Counted from the first letter of the stretch, positions 18,839-28,812 are shown. The stretch: DNA of 64,000 nt from Sediminicola sp963974715 (GCA_963974715.1 CAXBDK010000007.1:1-64000), one strand, 5' to 3'. Made by a program: numbers and translations. Notes: generated by a model not told the origin, from the sequence alone.

Positions 18839-19942
18839 ATGGAAAAACCGAAATTAGTGATCGTTGGGGGATTCTTGGGCGCGGGCAAAACTACCCTATT
18901 ATCTGTAGCAGCGAAAGCATTGAAGTTACGGAACTTAAAGGTTGGCATCATCACAAACGATCAAGCTACCGGGCTCGTGGACACCCATGTATTAGGTGTT
19001 GACGGATTTGATGTGGAGGAGGTTTCCGGAAGTTGTTTTTGTTGCGACTTCACCGGTTTTGTTCGCGCCATCGATACCTTGATCAGCTCCCACCAATGTG
19101 AAGTTGTTCTGGCAGAGCCCGTTGGCAGCTGTACAGATCTCTCCGCTACCTTGGTACAACCGTTAAAAGCTTATTATGGCACTTACATCGATATTGCTCC
19201 CTTATCGGTTATGGCCGACGCATTGAAGCTCCAGAAATATTTTAACAGTTATGAATCACTTCTTGATGGATCGGGCTATATCTATCTTAAGCAGTTGGAA
19301 GAAGCGGACTATATACTGATCAATAAAACCGATTTGCTAAGTGGGGCCCACATGGCAAATATAAATATACTATTACATGAAAGGTTCAAGGATTATGCGG
19401 TTCGCTGGTTATGCGCCAAAACAGAAATAGGTGTCGAGGAATGGTTAAAAGAGGTAATGACGGACAAAGTCTCCGGTAAAAATCTAGCACAGGTTGATTA
19501 CGATACATATGCTGTGGGCGAGGCACAAATGGGATGGTACAATGCCACCTTAAAAATCGAACACCTAAAAATTGGTTCTATAGATTGGATGGCGTTCAAT
19601 AAAGATGTACTGATCTTATTCCAAGAGCTGTTCGGTTACGAAAAGGTAATTGTGGCGCACTTAAAGATTCTGATCAAAAATGCATCCTCCCACGTTTTGG
19701 GCAACATAGTGGATGGCAACGAAATCTCATTGGATGGCAACAATTTTTATGATCGGTCCGTAAGAATGGTATTAAATATCAGGGCCGAGGCCTCTCACCT
19801 TTTAATATGTGAATTGGTCGATGAAATCCTCAATATTATGAAAGAACGGGAATTTACATTTGAATTTATTTCTAAAAAACATTTTGCCCCAAGCTATCCA
19901 AGACCAACTTATAGACATTATGAAGTTTTTAAAAATAGTTGA
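18839..19942 (+). CDS. CobW/G3E-family GTP-binding metallochaperone
   Basis: 367 residues. A P-loop (GGFLGAGKTT, residues 10-19) and the CXCC metal-binding motif in GSCFCCDF (about residues 65-72) identify the COG0523/G3E family, cytoplasmic GTPases that insert or allocate metals such as Zn or Co. NKTD, the guanine-specificity motif, is present (ILINKTDLLSG). The C-terminal half (NATLKIEHLKIGSIDWMAF) is weakly similar to the usual CobW C-terminal domain. It follows the Tat-exported GH116 gene by 54 bases and is likely co-transcribed. A metallochaperone next to a protein exported in folded form suggests, but does not prove, that it serves a metalloenzyme of this locus. Confidence 0.88.
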   Translation: MEKPKLVIVGGFLGAGKTTLLSVAAKALKLRNLKVGIITNDQATGLVDTHVLGVDGFDVEEVSGSCFCCDFTGFVRAIDTLISSHQCEVVLAEPVGSCTDLSATLVQPLKAYYGTYIDIAPLSVMADALKLQKYFNSYESLLDGSGYIYLKQLEEADYILINKTDLLSGAHMANINILLHERFKDYAVRWLCAKTEIGVEEWLKEVMTDKVSGKNLAQVDYDTYAVGEAQMGWYNATLKIEHLKIGSIDWMAFNKDVLILFQELFGYEKVIVAHLKILIKNASSHVLGNIVDGNEISLDGNNFYDRSVRMVLNIRAEASHLLICELVDEILNIMKEREFTFEFISKKHFAPSYPRPTYRHYEVFKNS

Positions 19943-20390
19943 CAATTTTGGAGATGTAAAGTTGCTTTTGGTACAGTAGCTTTTTTTGGAAAGGAATACA
20001 TGTTGGTCCATATTATTCCATAAAAAAGATAACGACATTATGATTCGAGTTTTTTTATTAGTTAGTTAAGTTAGGTTTGAGACTGCCGGGCCCATAAAAA
20101 GGCTCGGTAGTTTTCTAATGAAAACGGTAAATTTGTGAGAATGATAGGTATCGTTCCCATGCGTTCCGAACTGCGCGGGACCTAATAAATAACTCGAATA
20201 AAAATGATAACCATATGACCGGGCGGATCCAATGTTCCGTTGTAAAGATAAGAAGGTCAAAATTAAATTCGAAGGTCCATTTGTTCATGAAACAAAGGCC
20301 ATCATAATATCAAAAGGTCGGTTCCTGGAATTTCAATTGGAATATTCAAGGCCCTCATTAGGAAATATGATACTAAATAAAACCATTAAC
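19943..20390. other. Intergenic region before the GH172 operon
   Basis: No gene. A probable terminator lies at 20083-20114. Neither an exact LacI operator nor a convincing TAnnTTTG promoter was found, so control of the GH172 pair is not visible. The open frame continuing upstream of 20391 has no protein-like character. Confidence 0.5.
20083..20114 (+). terminator. Probable intrinsic terminator after the CobW gene
   Basis: CTGCCGGGCC (20083-20092) can pair with GGCTCGGTAG (20101-20110) over ten pairs including two G-U pairs, with loop CATAAAAA and four T immediately after. It lies 140 bases beyond the CobW stop. Confidence 0.5.
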
Positions 20391-21599
20391 ATGTCAAATA
20401 ACCAAAAAATGACTCGAACATTCAAATTTCTACCGCTACTATTATTTCTAATTGTGGGAAACCTTGTTGCCCAAGACACCTCCAATGCCCTATCATCCTT
20501 GACACAGGACAGAGAAGGTGTAAAAAGTAAGAGGGTAAGCAGCTATGATGAAATGGCCAATAATAGGGATTATAAAGGTCCTATTAAAAGCGGTGAGCTA
20601 TTTACCTTGTGCGATATTAAAGGTCCTGGCATTATCAATCATATCTGGATTACCATTTCTCCCACGGCGGATGAAATGAGCAGGAACGATATCGTCCTGA
20701 GGATGTATTGGGATGGCAGTGAGACACCATCGGTCGAATCTCCGATCGGTGCCTTTTTTGGACAAGGCTGGGAAGAGTCATATGACTTTTCTTCATTGCC
20801 CCTGAGCGCAGGTCCCAAGAACGGAGCGGCCTTGGTGAGTTATTTTCAGATGCCCTTCCATAAAAATGCGAGAATTGAAATTGAAAATCAATCTGATGTC
20901 GAAATCGATGCATTTTATTATTATGTGGATTATATAGAAGTCGACAAATTGCCCGAGAACACATTATATTTTCATGCCTGGTATAACCATGAACTGACAA
21001 AGAGCCTTCCAGATGGGGAGAATGAATGGGGGCTTTTGGGAGAACCAAGGCCCAATACTTCCACGCAGGACAATTATATGATAATGGAAACAAAGGGAAA
21101 GGGTCATTTTGTGGGCGTCAATTATTATGTAAACAGTCCTACACCAATGTGGTATGGAGAAGGGGATGACATGATGTACATAGATGGAGAAAGTTCACCT
21201 TCCTTACATGGTACGGGAACCGAAGATTACTTTAACACCTCATGGTGCCCCAAAGTTCCATTTTCCCATCCTTATTTTGGCTATCCGCGGGTAAACGGGG
21301 AATTGGGCTGGTTTGGAAGGACCCATGTATATCGTTACCATATAACGGACCCCATCCATTTTGATACCTCTTTCAAGTTTACCATTGAGCATGGCCACAA
21401 TAATAATCTGACCCTTGACTTGGCCAGTGTCGCCTATTGGTACCAGAGCAAACCATTTCCGAAATTTCCCAAACTACAAAATCAAAAAGAACGGAAACCG
21501 ATGCCGATTCCTTCGGCACAGGATATCCATATCTGGAGGGATGCATGGAGAAAGAGCAAAGGCTATGAACGTCAGCTTTGGGGGAATGAACAGGATTAA
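20391..21599 (+). CDS. GH172 (DUF2961) secreted glycoside hydrolase
   Basis: About 402 residues from the ATG at 20391 (20409 is possible). This start gives a Sec signal peptide (MTRTFKFLPLLLFLIVGNLVAQ). The frame opens at 20232, but that extension is not protein-like. The DUF2961 core is clear: GPGIINHIWIT, GTGTEDYFNTSW and GYPRVNGELGWFGR. DUF2961 is the GH172 family, whose characterised members are an alpha-D-fructofuranose dianhydride synthase/hydrolase and D-arabinofuranosidases. E278 in GTGTEDYF is the expected catalytic glutamate; E304 may be the second. Its neighbours, an isomerase and kinase suited to D-arabinose, favour D-arabinofuranosidase; the fructan locus nearby leaves fructofuranose chemistry open. 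It overlaps the next gene. Confidence 0.88.
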   Translation: MSNNQKMTRTFKFLPLLLFLIVGNLVAQDTSNALSSLTQDREGVKSKRVSSYDEMANNRDYKGPIKSGELFTLCDIKGPGIINHIWITISPTADEMSRNDIVLRMYWDGSETPSVESPIGAFFGQGWEESYDFSSLPLSAGPKNGAALVSYFQMPFHKNARIEIENQSDVEIDAFYYYVDYIEVDKLPENTLYFHAWYNHELTKSLPDGENEWGLLGEPRPNTSTQDNYMIMETKGKGHFVGVNYYVNSPTPMWYGEGDDMMYIDGESSPSLHGTGTEDYFNTSWCPKVPFSHPYFGYPRVNGELGWFGRTHVYRYHITDPIHFDTSFKFTIEHGHNNNLTLDLASVAYWYQSKPFPKFPKLQNQKERKPMPIPSAQDIHIWRDAWRKSKGYERQLWGNEQD

Positions 21600-23715
21600 G
21601 GACAAATATTCCACAGAAAATTTAAGGACGTATTTAATAGGTGTATCCTTCTGCATTTCCCTGTTATTTACAGCGTGCTCGGAACAGGAAAAAAAATCGT
21701 CCATAATGGCGAGCGTTCCGAGTGCGATGTCAAAATTCATCAGCAAGATGGAAATAACCGCTTTGGGTGGTTATAGGCCGGAAATAACGATGGAAAAGGT
21801 TTCTGAAACGAGTGCTGACTTCAGTTTAAAATTTGACATAAAAGATACCCTGAACTTGCACGATTGGCGGATCGATATCACGCCAAATTTTATTCCGGAT
21901 TTTCATTGGGCCCCCCATTTGACGCCCACTGATCAACATATTATTGCCCAACATGTTTTTAGGGCTCCAGCGCTAATTGTTTCGGGCGATGGAAAGCAAT
22001 TGGTCGTAGTGCCCAATTTGGATCAAATGGAGTCGGAAAGTCCCGTAAAATGGTACATGGACCTAGATGCCCCGAACAACAAGCTTACATTGGGCCTCAG
22101 TGATTATCGGGTGGAAGAACACGTTCTTTTCAAACGCGAGGGTCCCACAAAAATTGCACCACAACAGCTTGAATTCGGATTTACGGTCATGGTCAGCGAC
22201 AAAGCGGAAGATATTGAAAATCCTTGGCGTAGGCCTCTTGCGTATTTTTGGAAGAATTGGGGCGAGCCCCATTTTCGAGAGGATGTGCCCTTGGAAACAG
22301 ATCCCGATTTGTTCGTCCAACATACTTATAACTGGGCGTTTAAAAATTGGGAGGAAGTTGTATGGCAGGAGTTCGACATACAGGGCAAAAAAGTGGGAGC
22401 ACCCATCTTTATAGTAAATGTCACCCAAAGTCCCAATTATACCGATAAGGCCAAGGAAAGGGAATTCCCATCGATTTGGAACCAGGCCTGGTTCAGCTCC
22501 CTAAGATCTGCTTCAGGGCTTTACAGATATGCCCGACGGACCAAAAACGGTGACCTACTTCGTCGGGCCAGGATGGGAATGGAACTGGCGCTTTCATTTC
22601 CGCAAACGGAGGGATTCTTCAAAGGGCTCATTGCTCAGGAAACCTTGGGAATTCAAGAAGAAGGAAAAGAAGCGTCATCATCAAAAAGTTGGGACAATTA
22701 CTATTTTGGAAATTCCAATCGTAACCCTTATACCGGAGACCCAAAACTGGCTCCTTACCATGTTGTGGATATGAGCTGGACCGCATACCTGATGCTTATG
22801 TGGTACGATGAATTGGAAAAGGATGAACGGCTGTTACAGTACGCTGCGGACTATGGGGATGCCCTGTTGACAAAACAGGACAAAGAGGGGTTTTTTCCTG
22901 GATGGTTATCCTTGGACACCCTTGAACCCATGGAACATCTGAACCGTTCCCCGGAAACTTCCATGTCCGTTACCTTTCTTTTAAAGCTTTTTGAAATCAC
23001 CAATGAAAGAAAATATTTGGCTGCGGCCTTAAAGTCAATGGATGCCGTAATAAAAAATATCGTTTTTACGGGAAGATGGGAAGATTTTGAAACCTACTGG
23101 TCATGTAGTCGCTACGGCGCGACCAATTTGGTCAATAGGAAGGTAGAGCGGAACGATATGTATAAACAGAACAACCTATCGATGTACTGGACCGCCGAAG
23201 CTCTTTTTAATTGTTACAAAACAACGGCAGATAAAAAATATATTGAATACGGAAAACGTACCTTGGACGAATTGCTAATGACGCAAGCCACATGGCAACC
23301 ACCATTCATGAATGTTAGTGTATTTGGAGGGTTTGGGGTTATGAATGCGGATGCGGAGTGGAACGACTCTAGACAGAGTCTCTTTTCCGAGCTGATCTTT
23401 AAGTATGGCGAAGAACTAGGGAATGATGAATATGTTCAGCGCGGTATAGCAGCTTTAAAAGCTTCATTTGTAATGATGTACTGTCCGGAAAATCCTAAAA
23501 CCAAAGAACAATGGGAACGAAAATGGCCGTTTTTTGGCGAAGAGGATTATGGATTCATGATGGAAAATTATGGACATGGCGGTCAAACCGACAACAGAGG
23601 TATTGGTATTGGTGAATTTACCATATATGATTGGGGAAATGGTGCTGCGGCGGAATCTTATAATCGAATTTTGGACCATTACGGAAAAGGATTTATGTCA
23701 AACTATTCGGAATAG
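21586..23715 (+). CDS. Uncharacterised lipoprotein, probable (alpha/alpha) toroid enzyme
   Basis: 709 residues from the ATG at 21586, inside the end of the GH172 gene (14-base overlap), implying translational coupling. The frame opens upstream at 21415, but the lipoprotein signal (RTYLIGVSFCISLLFTAC) follows this start. Residues about 40-240 look beta-rich. From about 290 onward, helical segments with repeated W/Y motifs (WFSSLRSASGLYRYAR, DMSWTAYLMLMWYDELE, NNLSMYWTAEALFNCY) resemble (alpha/alpha)6-toroid glycoside hydrolases. I do not recognise the family and cannot name catalytic residues. Its fusion-like coupling to GH172 suggests that the two act on the same substrate in the periplasm or at the cell surface. 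Confidence 0.8.
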   Translation: MNRIKDKYSTENLRTYLIGVSFCISLLFTACSEQEKKSSIMASVPSAMSKFISKMEITALGGYRPEITMEKVSETSADFSLKFDIKDTLNLHDWRIDITPNFIPDFHWAPHLTPTDQHIIAQHVFRAPALIVSGDGKQLVVVPNLDQMESESPVKWYMDLDAPNNKLTLGLSDYRVEEHVLFKREGPTKIAPQQLEFGFTVMVSDKAEDIENPWRRPLAYFWKNWGEPHFREDVPLETDPDLFVQHTYNWAFKNWEEVVWQEFDIQGKKVGAPIFIVNVTQSPNYTDKAKEREFPSIWNQAWFSSLRSASGLYRYARRTKNGDLLRRARMGMELALSFPQTEGFFKGLIAQETLGIQEEGKEASSSKSWDNYYFGNSNRNPYTGDPKLAPYHVVDMSWTAYLMLMWYDELEKDERLLQYAADYGDALLTKQDKEGFFPGWLSLDTLEPMEHLNRSPETSMSVTFLLKLFEITNERKYLAAALKSMDAVIKNIVFTGRWEDFETYWSCSRYGATNLVNRKVERNDMYKQNNLSMYWTAEALFNCYKTTADKKYIEYGKRTLDELLMTQATWQPPFMNVSVFGGFGVMNADAEWNDSRQSLFSELIFKYGEELGNDEYVQRGIAALKASFVMMYCPENPKTKEQWERKWPFFGEEDYGFMMENYGHGGQTDNRGIGIGEFTIYDWGNGAAAESYNRILDHYGKGFMSNYSE

Positions 23716-24670
23716 GAATCCGCCCCGAACCGCCCGTAGGCATCACAGAGTCCAAAGGCCCGGTTGGCCCTTCGTTGGGCAGTTCCCCCAAGCAGGATGG
23801 ATTTTATCTTGTCATTTTCGGTCTTATTGGACCGTATGTTTTGGTAATATCCCGTGATGGCATTGTAGGCCCCGAACAGGGTACCCTTTGTGGTCTCCAT
23901 CTGTTGGGCCTCGCTTGGCATGGCATAGGCAAAGACATCCTCACAGCAGTTCTTGAAATTGGTGGACAGGCTTTCCCTATCCCTTTTTTGAGGGTATTCC
24001 ACATTCGGTCATTGGGGTCCATGGCAAGTTCGATCAGTTTCTGAACATGCTTGTCCCCAATCGGGGTCTTTGCCCATTGGTTAAAGATACCGTCCACCTG
24101 ATCAAAAAACGTATCGGCAAGGCCCATAACCTTGTGGGCATCCCTTAACCGCTGTTCCGCATTGGCGGTATGTCTGATCCGGACGATCTGCGTCATATCG
24201 GAAAGTGCCGCATTGAGGGTATTTTGGCACACGATTCGGTTCGGGGAAGGCCACGGTAATGCTTCCCGTACCGTCATGGGTATTGGTCATGAAGATATAT
24301 TTATCGGTAAGGTCCTCCCCCTTCCCTACCGTGATATACCCGGGCAGTTCTGCGGTAATAAAAATGCGCTCCCCTCTCCCGAGCGTCCCTGCGGTCTCGT
24401 ATAGGATCCCATCGTCCCCGCCCACGATACCGTCAAAAAAAGAGAAGGCATCGGTATTCTGTACGATATTGTATTTGTTCCCCACCACCCTAAAGGTCTG
24501 GTCGGTATCCGCCCTACTTTCTCCATGTGGAAATCCAGTCCCGCATATCGGATGGCCTCGGCGCTGGTAGGATAATCGGTGACCACTTTTCCCAGACCGT
24601 GCCATGCGGTCCGTTGTACGCTGAAAAAGCTGTACGTTCCCGTTCTGTCGTTAAAATTGATGTTGTGCAT
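23703..24670 (-). pseudogene. Frameshifted DUF932 phage/plasmid-like gene
   Basis: The start MHNINFNDRTGTYSFFS and AWHGLGKVVTDYPTSAEAI are the signature of DUF932 (TIGR03299) proteins carried by Bacteroidota conjugative elements. The homology passes through alternating minus-strand frames: opening to about 24515, a second frame (TFRVVGNKYNIVQNTDAFSF) to about 24245, back to the first (NRIVCQNTLNAALSDMTQI) to about 23960, then the second again (NCCEDVFAYAMPSEAQQM) to 23703. At least three frameshifts are needed, so it is a pseudogene unless the assembly is at fault. It is convergent with the lipoprotein gene, and their stops share one palindrome. It marks the left side of the fructan locus as element-derived. 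Confidence 0.85.
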
Positions 24671-25532
24671 TTTGTAAATGTTAAAGGTTAAACGATGATA
24701 TACTTCCCCGAACTGGGCGTTCCATGCCCGCCCGTTATCGTTGAGCGCCGCACCCTCCCAAGGGCCCCCGCTTTTTTTTGCCCTGAAAAGGACTAATGAA
24801 CGGTCACTTTCCCCAGCGATATCGGCACACGGTGGGCATAAGTCCCAAAGGTTGGCACCGCCGGGGCGGGGCCATTAAGCGCCCAACGTCCGCCGGAATC
24901 GCTGTTCCTTCACCGTTCATTTGTTCCTTTGGGGCAGAAAGACTTTCCGCCTATGAAAATGTCGAACCCGTATAGGAAAGTGTTTAAGTTGTACCGTTTT
25001 AAATTTCGGCAAATGGCTTCGGTCCAAGAACTAGGCAGATATTTGGCATGCCCTTCTTTTGAGCCATTAAACGGCCAAGCCATTCTCAGCAATGAGTCCT
25101 ATACCTATAAGAAAGTTATTTAAAGGTGGATCGTATAGGTCAGGATAAATTCGCACTGGGGAATCGAGGAGAATCGACCACCAAGGAGGTCAGTCCCTAT
25201 AGTAACCTTAGGGCAGGAAATGGGAAGATTATTGGAAGCAGTGAAATGTGTTCATGAGTCCCGGCAATGGAAAATGGGACCACATCCATGTCGAACAATG
25301 CACCGGAAACAGCAAAAAAGACCAATCTCAGGCCCAAGTGTTACAAAACAAAAAAACTGAGCGAGCCTTTCCAAAAGAAGAACATTCAATTGCCCTTTGT
25401 TGAAATATCCAACTTACTTGCATTTCGGTAGGTTGGCAATTATCCACGATTGTTTGCGCCAGACCTTCCAATTGTCAGGTATGCACTTGTGAACGGTAAC
25501 GTAAAAGCGCCAAATCCTGGTGGAGGAAGCAA
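24671..25532. other. Gene-free stretch between DUF932 and fructokinase remnants
   Basis: The first 250 bases are GC-rich and look like the leader region of the DUF932 gene in its parent element; the rest is closer to the genome average. Short open frames (for example 24929-25123) have no recognisable content. No terminator, repeat or RNA was identified. Confidence 0.45.
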
Positions 25533-26417
25533 TTATGGATTCATAAATTTTGAGATTTTGTGCTTTGTAAAAATGGGATTGGCCCCTTCACTTTTTGCGA
25601 CCATTGCACCGACCGCACATCCAAAATCAATGGCTTCTTGCGGGTCGTTGCCATTGAACAGTTTAAAAATTACGGAAGCCAAAAAAGAATCCCCTGAACC
25701 GACCGTATCCAACACGACAATTCTATAACCACTGTTATAATAAAACTTTCCATTATGATATAGAACTGCCCCATAGGCACCTTTGGTGACACAAATAGTT
25801 TCAGTGTTTGTGACAGCGGCAACGAAAGCAATGGTCTGCTCCATGGAATTATATTTTGAATTTAAATAGCCGGCTACCTCAAACAACTCATCATCGTTGA
25901 ATTTTATAAAATTGGATGTTCTCAAAAGATCCAGAAGCAGTTCTTTTGTATAATGTGGAGCGCGTAAGTTCACATCAAAAACCTTATAGTTAGCGATCTT
26001 TAAAAGTTTTCTTAAAGTTTGTTGAGAGGTTTTGTCCCGGCAGGCCAAACTTCCAAAAACAAAGGCATCGGCCGATTTTAATTGCTAATCATAAAATGCT
26101 TTATATTCGATTTTGTCCCAGGCCACGGGATATTTTATATCATATGAAGCAATACCCTTATCGTTCAAGACGACGTTCACTTGGCCCGTTCCATAGGTGT
26201 TGTTTATCTGTATGCCCTCTGTATTTATTCCGGCACTCTTAAGATAATTGATAATCCTAACCCCTTCTTTATCCTTTCCCACACTACTGATCATCGTCAC
26301 TTCAATACCAAAACTTTGCAACCGCAGCGAAACGTTCAGGGGTGCCCCTCCAATCTTTGAATGCGTTGGAAAATTATCGAATAACACTTCCCCAAAGCAA
26401 ACTATTCTATTCTTCAT
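25533..26417 (-). pseudogene. PfkB-family fructokinase with in-frame TAG
   Basis: Reading from the ATG at 26417, the protein begins MKNRIVCFGEVLFDNFP and IGGAPLNVSLRLQSFG, a bacterial fructokinase N-terminus. A TAG at 26085-26087 stops it after 110 residues (KAFYD). The same frame continues without a shift (QLKSADAFVFGSLACRDKTS), through the second PfkB signature DTVGSGDSFLASV, to a natural stop at 25533, about 294 codons in all. A single nonsense change thus separates this from a full-length ribokinase-like kinase of normal size. It is the last gene of the GH32/SusCD locus and would have phosphorylated the released fructose. Readthrough or a sequencing error are alternatives. Confidence 0.88.
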
Positions 26418-26493
26418 GCTTACTCTTTTTTTTCACTAAATAATGAACAACGACGGAGTTATTAATATTGCAAATACTTTAAAAATCTACCTT

Positions 26494-28812
26494 TTAGTCA
26501 TAATATATCGAACTGAGCTCCCATACCCGCAATGATTTTACCCTTATGTCTCCATCGGCAAATAGCTCCAGCCCATTAGAGGTATCTAACATGGGATATG
26601 TCCTGGTCGATATGGCTTTCCGTTTGTTGGCATAAACTTCTAACATGGTTTTATCAATAAATACGTGGAGTACTAGATTCTCTCCTTTAAGATTGATCGG
26701 TCCTTTCGGATTGGCGGTCATATAATTATCTTTATATATTTCTTCCATTCCCGATTTCAAGGATGATCTTGAGTGGTCCACGCCGAATACTTTTGCCCCA
26801 TTATCATAGTAAATTCCAGTTTCTTCTTCTCCTTTGGGGGATTTTCTGACTTTTAGGCCATAACGTTCAGCGCTGATCGACTCCAATTCCACCAACACCT
26901 CGATCATATCTCCATCCACTTTCTTTAAATTATCGTTTGCTACCATAATATCGACATCGTTTACTTCGACCAGTTCTTTTTTCCTTAGATTATGGAGCTC
27001 TTCTATCGGGTTCAATATCAATTCATCATCAGGATCTAAACCGATCTCGACCGGCAGACCCATGTTACCATGCCAACCAGGACCAGATCCACCATGTGCA
27101 AGGGTAAAAAGTATTGCCCTCCCAGTCTTGGGATCTATAAATCCACTGGGAGCGGTAAATCCGGATTCACCATAGTTCATTTGTTGTGGGGACTCCTTAT
27201 CCGGAACAAAAACCGATTTCCCATGATCTATTCGACCGATAAAATATCTGATCGAGAGTCCTTTGATCACAGGACTGCACATGAAAATATACTTAACATC
27301 GCCATTGCTATAGGTGCCTAAAGGCAGTAAAACTGGCAGCTCCCATATTCCGGCCATCTCGGGATATTTTTCAAAATCCACTTTATAAAATTCACCTTTG
27401 AGTTTCCAGTCATATAAATTTTCTGATTCATAGAACCATGCCGTCCCTTCGGGATGATCTACTGTAGGACCTCTTTGTCCCGAACCTACAAGCACAAACC
27501 ATCGATCTTTTTCATCTTTCCATGCAAAGGGATCTCTAAATTCACTATCCATAGCCTGTCCAGGCTGCTGAACAATCGTAGGCGCTGGAAATTTTTTCCA
27601 TTCGGTCAGATTGCTGTCCCTGACATCTTTTGGAAAAGCTAGTGCAACACCTTGATTTCTTGCCTTGCTCCAATTCCCAAAGGTGTACAAGAGAACAGGT
27701 TTACCATTTTCATCATAGGTTGCACTACCCGACCATATTCCATCGGGGGCAATGGTGTCATTTTCGGGATAAAGGGCCTCGGGCAGATCCTTCCAATGGA
27801 CCATATCATCACTGACCCAATGCCCCCAATGTATCTGATGCCAATAGGGACCGGTGGGATTATGTTGGTAGAACATATGATATTTGCCATTGAAATAAAG
27901 TGGGGCATGTGGTTCGTTCATCCAATGGCCCGGAGGAGATGCATGAAACTCTGGCCTGGTAACATCCCCTTTGTACTTGGAGCGTGCAATTTTTATATCA
28001 TCATATGAAATCGCTGGGATTTTACCATCATAGGCCTCCAGATAGGTTTGATAATACTTTCTGATTTCCTCGGGCATCAATGCTTTGTTGTATATTTTTA
28101 GTTCGTCCATCAATCCATTGAACATGTTGAGCCCAAAATTCTTCCCGCCACTTGTTACTGTCTCTGGTCGGTTGTGCCTTCCTATAAGCAAAGGTTCATT
28201 TTTGGCCTTGATCGGCAATATATTTGAAATCCGTTTTTCTGAAATTACCTTACCGTTCAGGAAAAGGGCCATAATCCCCGAGGACATGTTATAGGTAGCC
28301 GTTAGGAACGACCATTGGTGTTTCGGAAGCGGATTTCCATTATCCCAGACCTCGACCCATTGATCGCCGGTGCCAATTTGGAACGACCAAGATCCATGGC
28401 GGAACATCCCCAAGGAAAAACCTACTTTTTTTGTCAGATCCTGTTGGTTAACGATGGCGGACAATTTTCCACCGTCACCATGTTCGAAACTCCTTGGGGC
28501 TACCCATGCCGAAATTGAGAAAGAACCTTTCGGCATGGCGAAATTATCGGGATCCCTTTCAATATAACTGGAAAACCCATCAAATATTAAAGCCTCTCCA
28601 ACAATTCCGGTTCGTCGTATGGGATCACTTATTGGCCGTTCCGTATTAAAAATATAATGGATCGTATCGAATATCCTCAGCACCTCCTCTTGTGCCGATT
28701 TACCGTGTTCTTCATCAAATTTCCAATGTGCGGCAAGATCGGTCGTGTCCAGCTCGCAACCGTTAAAGATGAACGCCATGGCAACGTTCAGAATAACTAT
28801 TTTTCCGGTCAT
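26494..28812 (-). CDS. LamG-GH32 lipoprotein with WMNE motif
   Basis: 772 residues, N-terminal lipoprotein-like signal (MTGKIVILNVAMAFIFNGC). A LamG/concanavalin-like domain at about 70-245 (EALIFDGFSSYIERD, FNGLMDELKIYNKALMPEE) is followed by a GH32 five-bladed propeller and a C-terminal beta-sandwich. GH32 landmarks are present: EFRDPFAW (transition-state stabiliser) and GIWELPVLLPL (acid/base Glu). The nucleophile block, however, reads GHWMNEPHAP, placing E300 where GH32 enzymes have Asp (WMNDPNG). The same change is in the paralogue at 30.9-33.1 kb, so it is a lineage trait and not an error. Activity on beta-fructans is likely from context, but an altered mechanism or a binding role is possible. 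Confidence 0.9.
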   Translation of the reverse strand: MTGKIVILNVAMAFIFNGCELDTTDLAAHWKFDEEHGKSAQEEVLRIFDTIHYIFNTERPISDPIRRTGIVGEALIFDGFSSYIERDPDNFAMPKGSFSISAWVAPRSFEHGDGGKLSAIVNQQDLTKKVGFSLGMFRHGSWSFQIGTGDQWVEVWDNGNPLPKHQWSFLTATYNMSSGIMALFLNGKVISEKRISNILPIKAKNEPLLIGRHNRPETVTSGGKNFGLNMFNGLMDELKIYNKALMPEEIRKYYQTYLEAYDGKIPAISYDDIKIARSKYKGDVTRPEFHASPPGHWMNEPHAPLYFNGKYHMFYQHNPTGPYWHQIHWGHWVSDDMVHWKDLPEALYPENDTIAPDGIWSGSATYDENGKPVLLYTFGNWSKARNQGVALAFPKDVRDSNLTEWKKFPAPTIVQQPGQAMDSEFRDPFAWKDEKDRWFVLVGSGQRGPTVDHPEGTAWFYESENLYDWKLKGEFYKVDFEKYPEMAGIWELPVLLPLGTYSNGDVKYIFMCSPVIKGLSIRYFIGRIDHGKSVFVPDKESPQQMNYGESGFTAPSGFIDPKTGRAILFTLAHGGSGPGWHGNMGLPVEIGLDPDDELILNPIEELHNLRKKELVEVNDVDIMVANDNLKKVDGDMIEVLVELESISAERYGLKVRKSPKGEEETGIYYDNGAKVFGVDHSRSSLKSGMEEIYKDNYMTANPKGPINLKGENLVLHVFIDKTMLEVYANKRKAISTRTYPMLDTSNGLELFADGDIRVKSLRVWELSSIYYD

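Noticed and set aside
24929..25123. 64-codon plus-strand open frame after the DUF932 remnant
   Set aside because: Lacks any recognisable motif and overlaps a similar-sized frame on the other strand; both look like chance.
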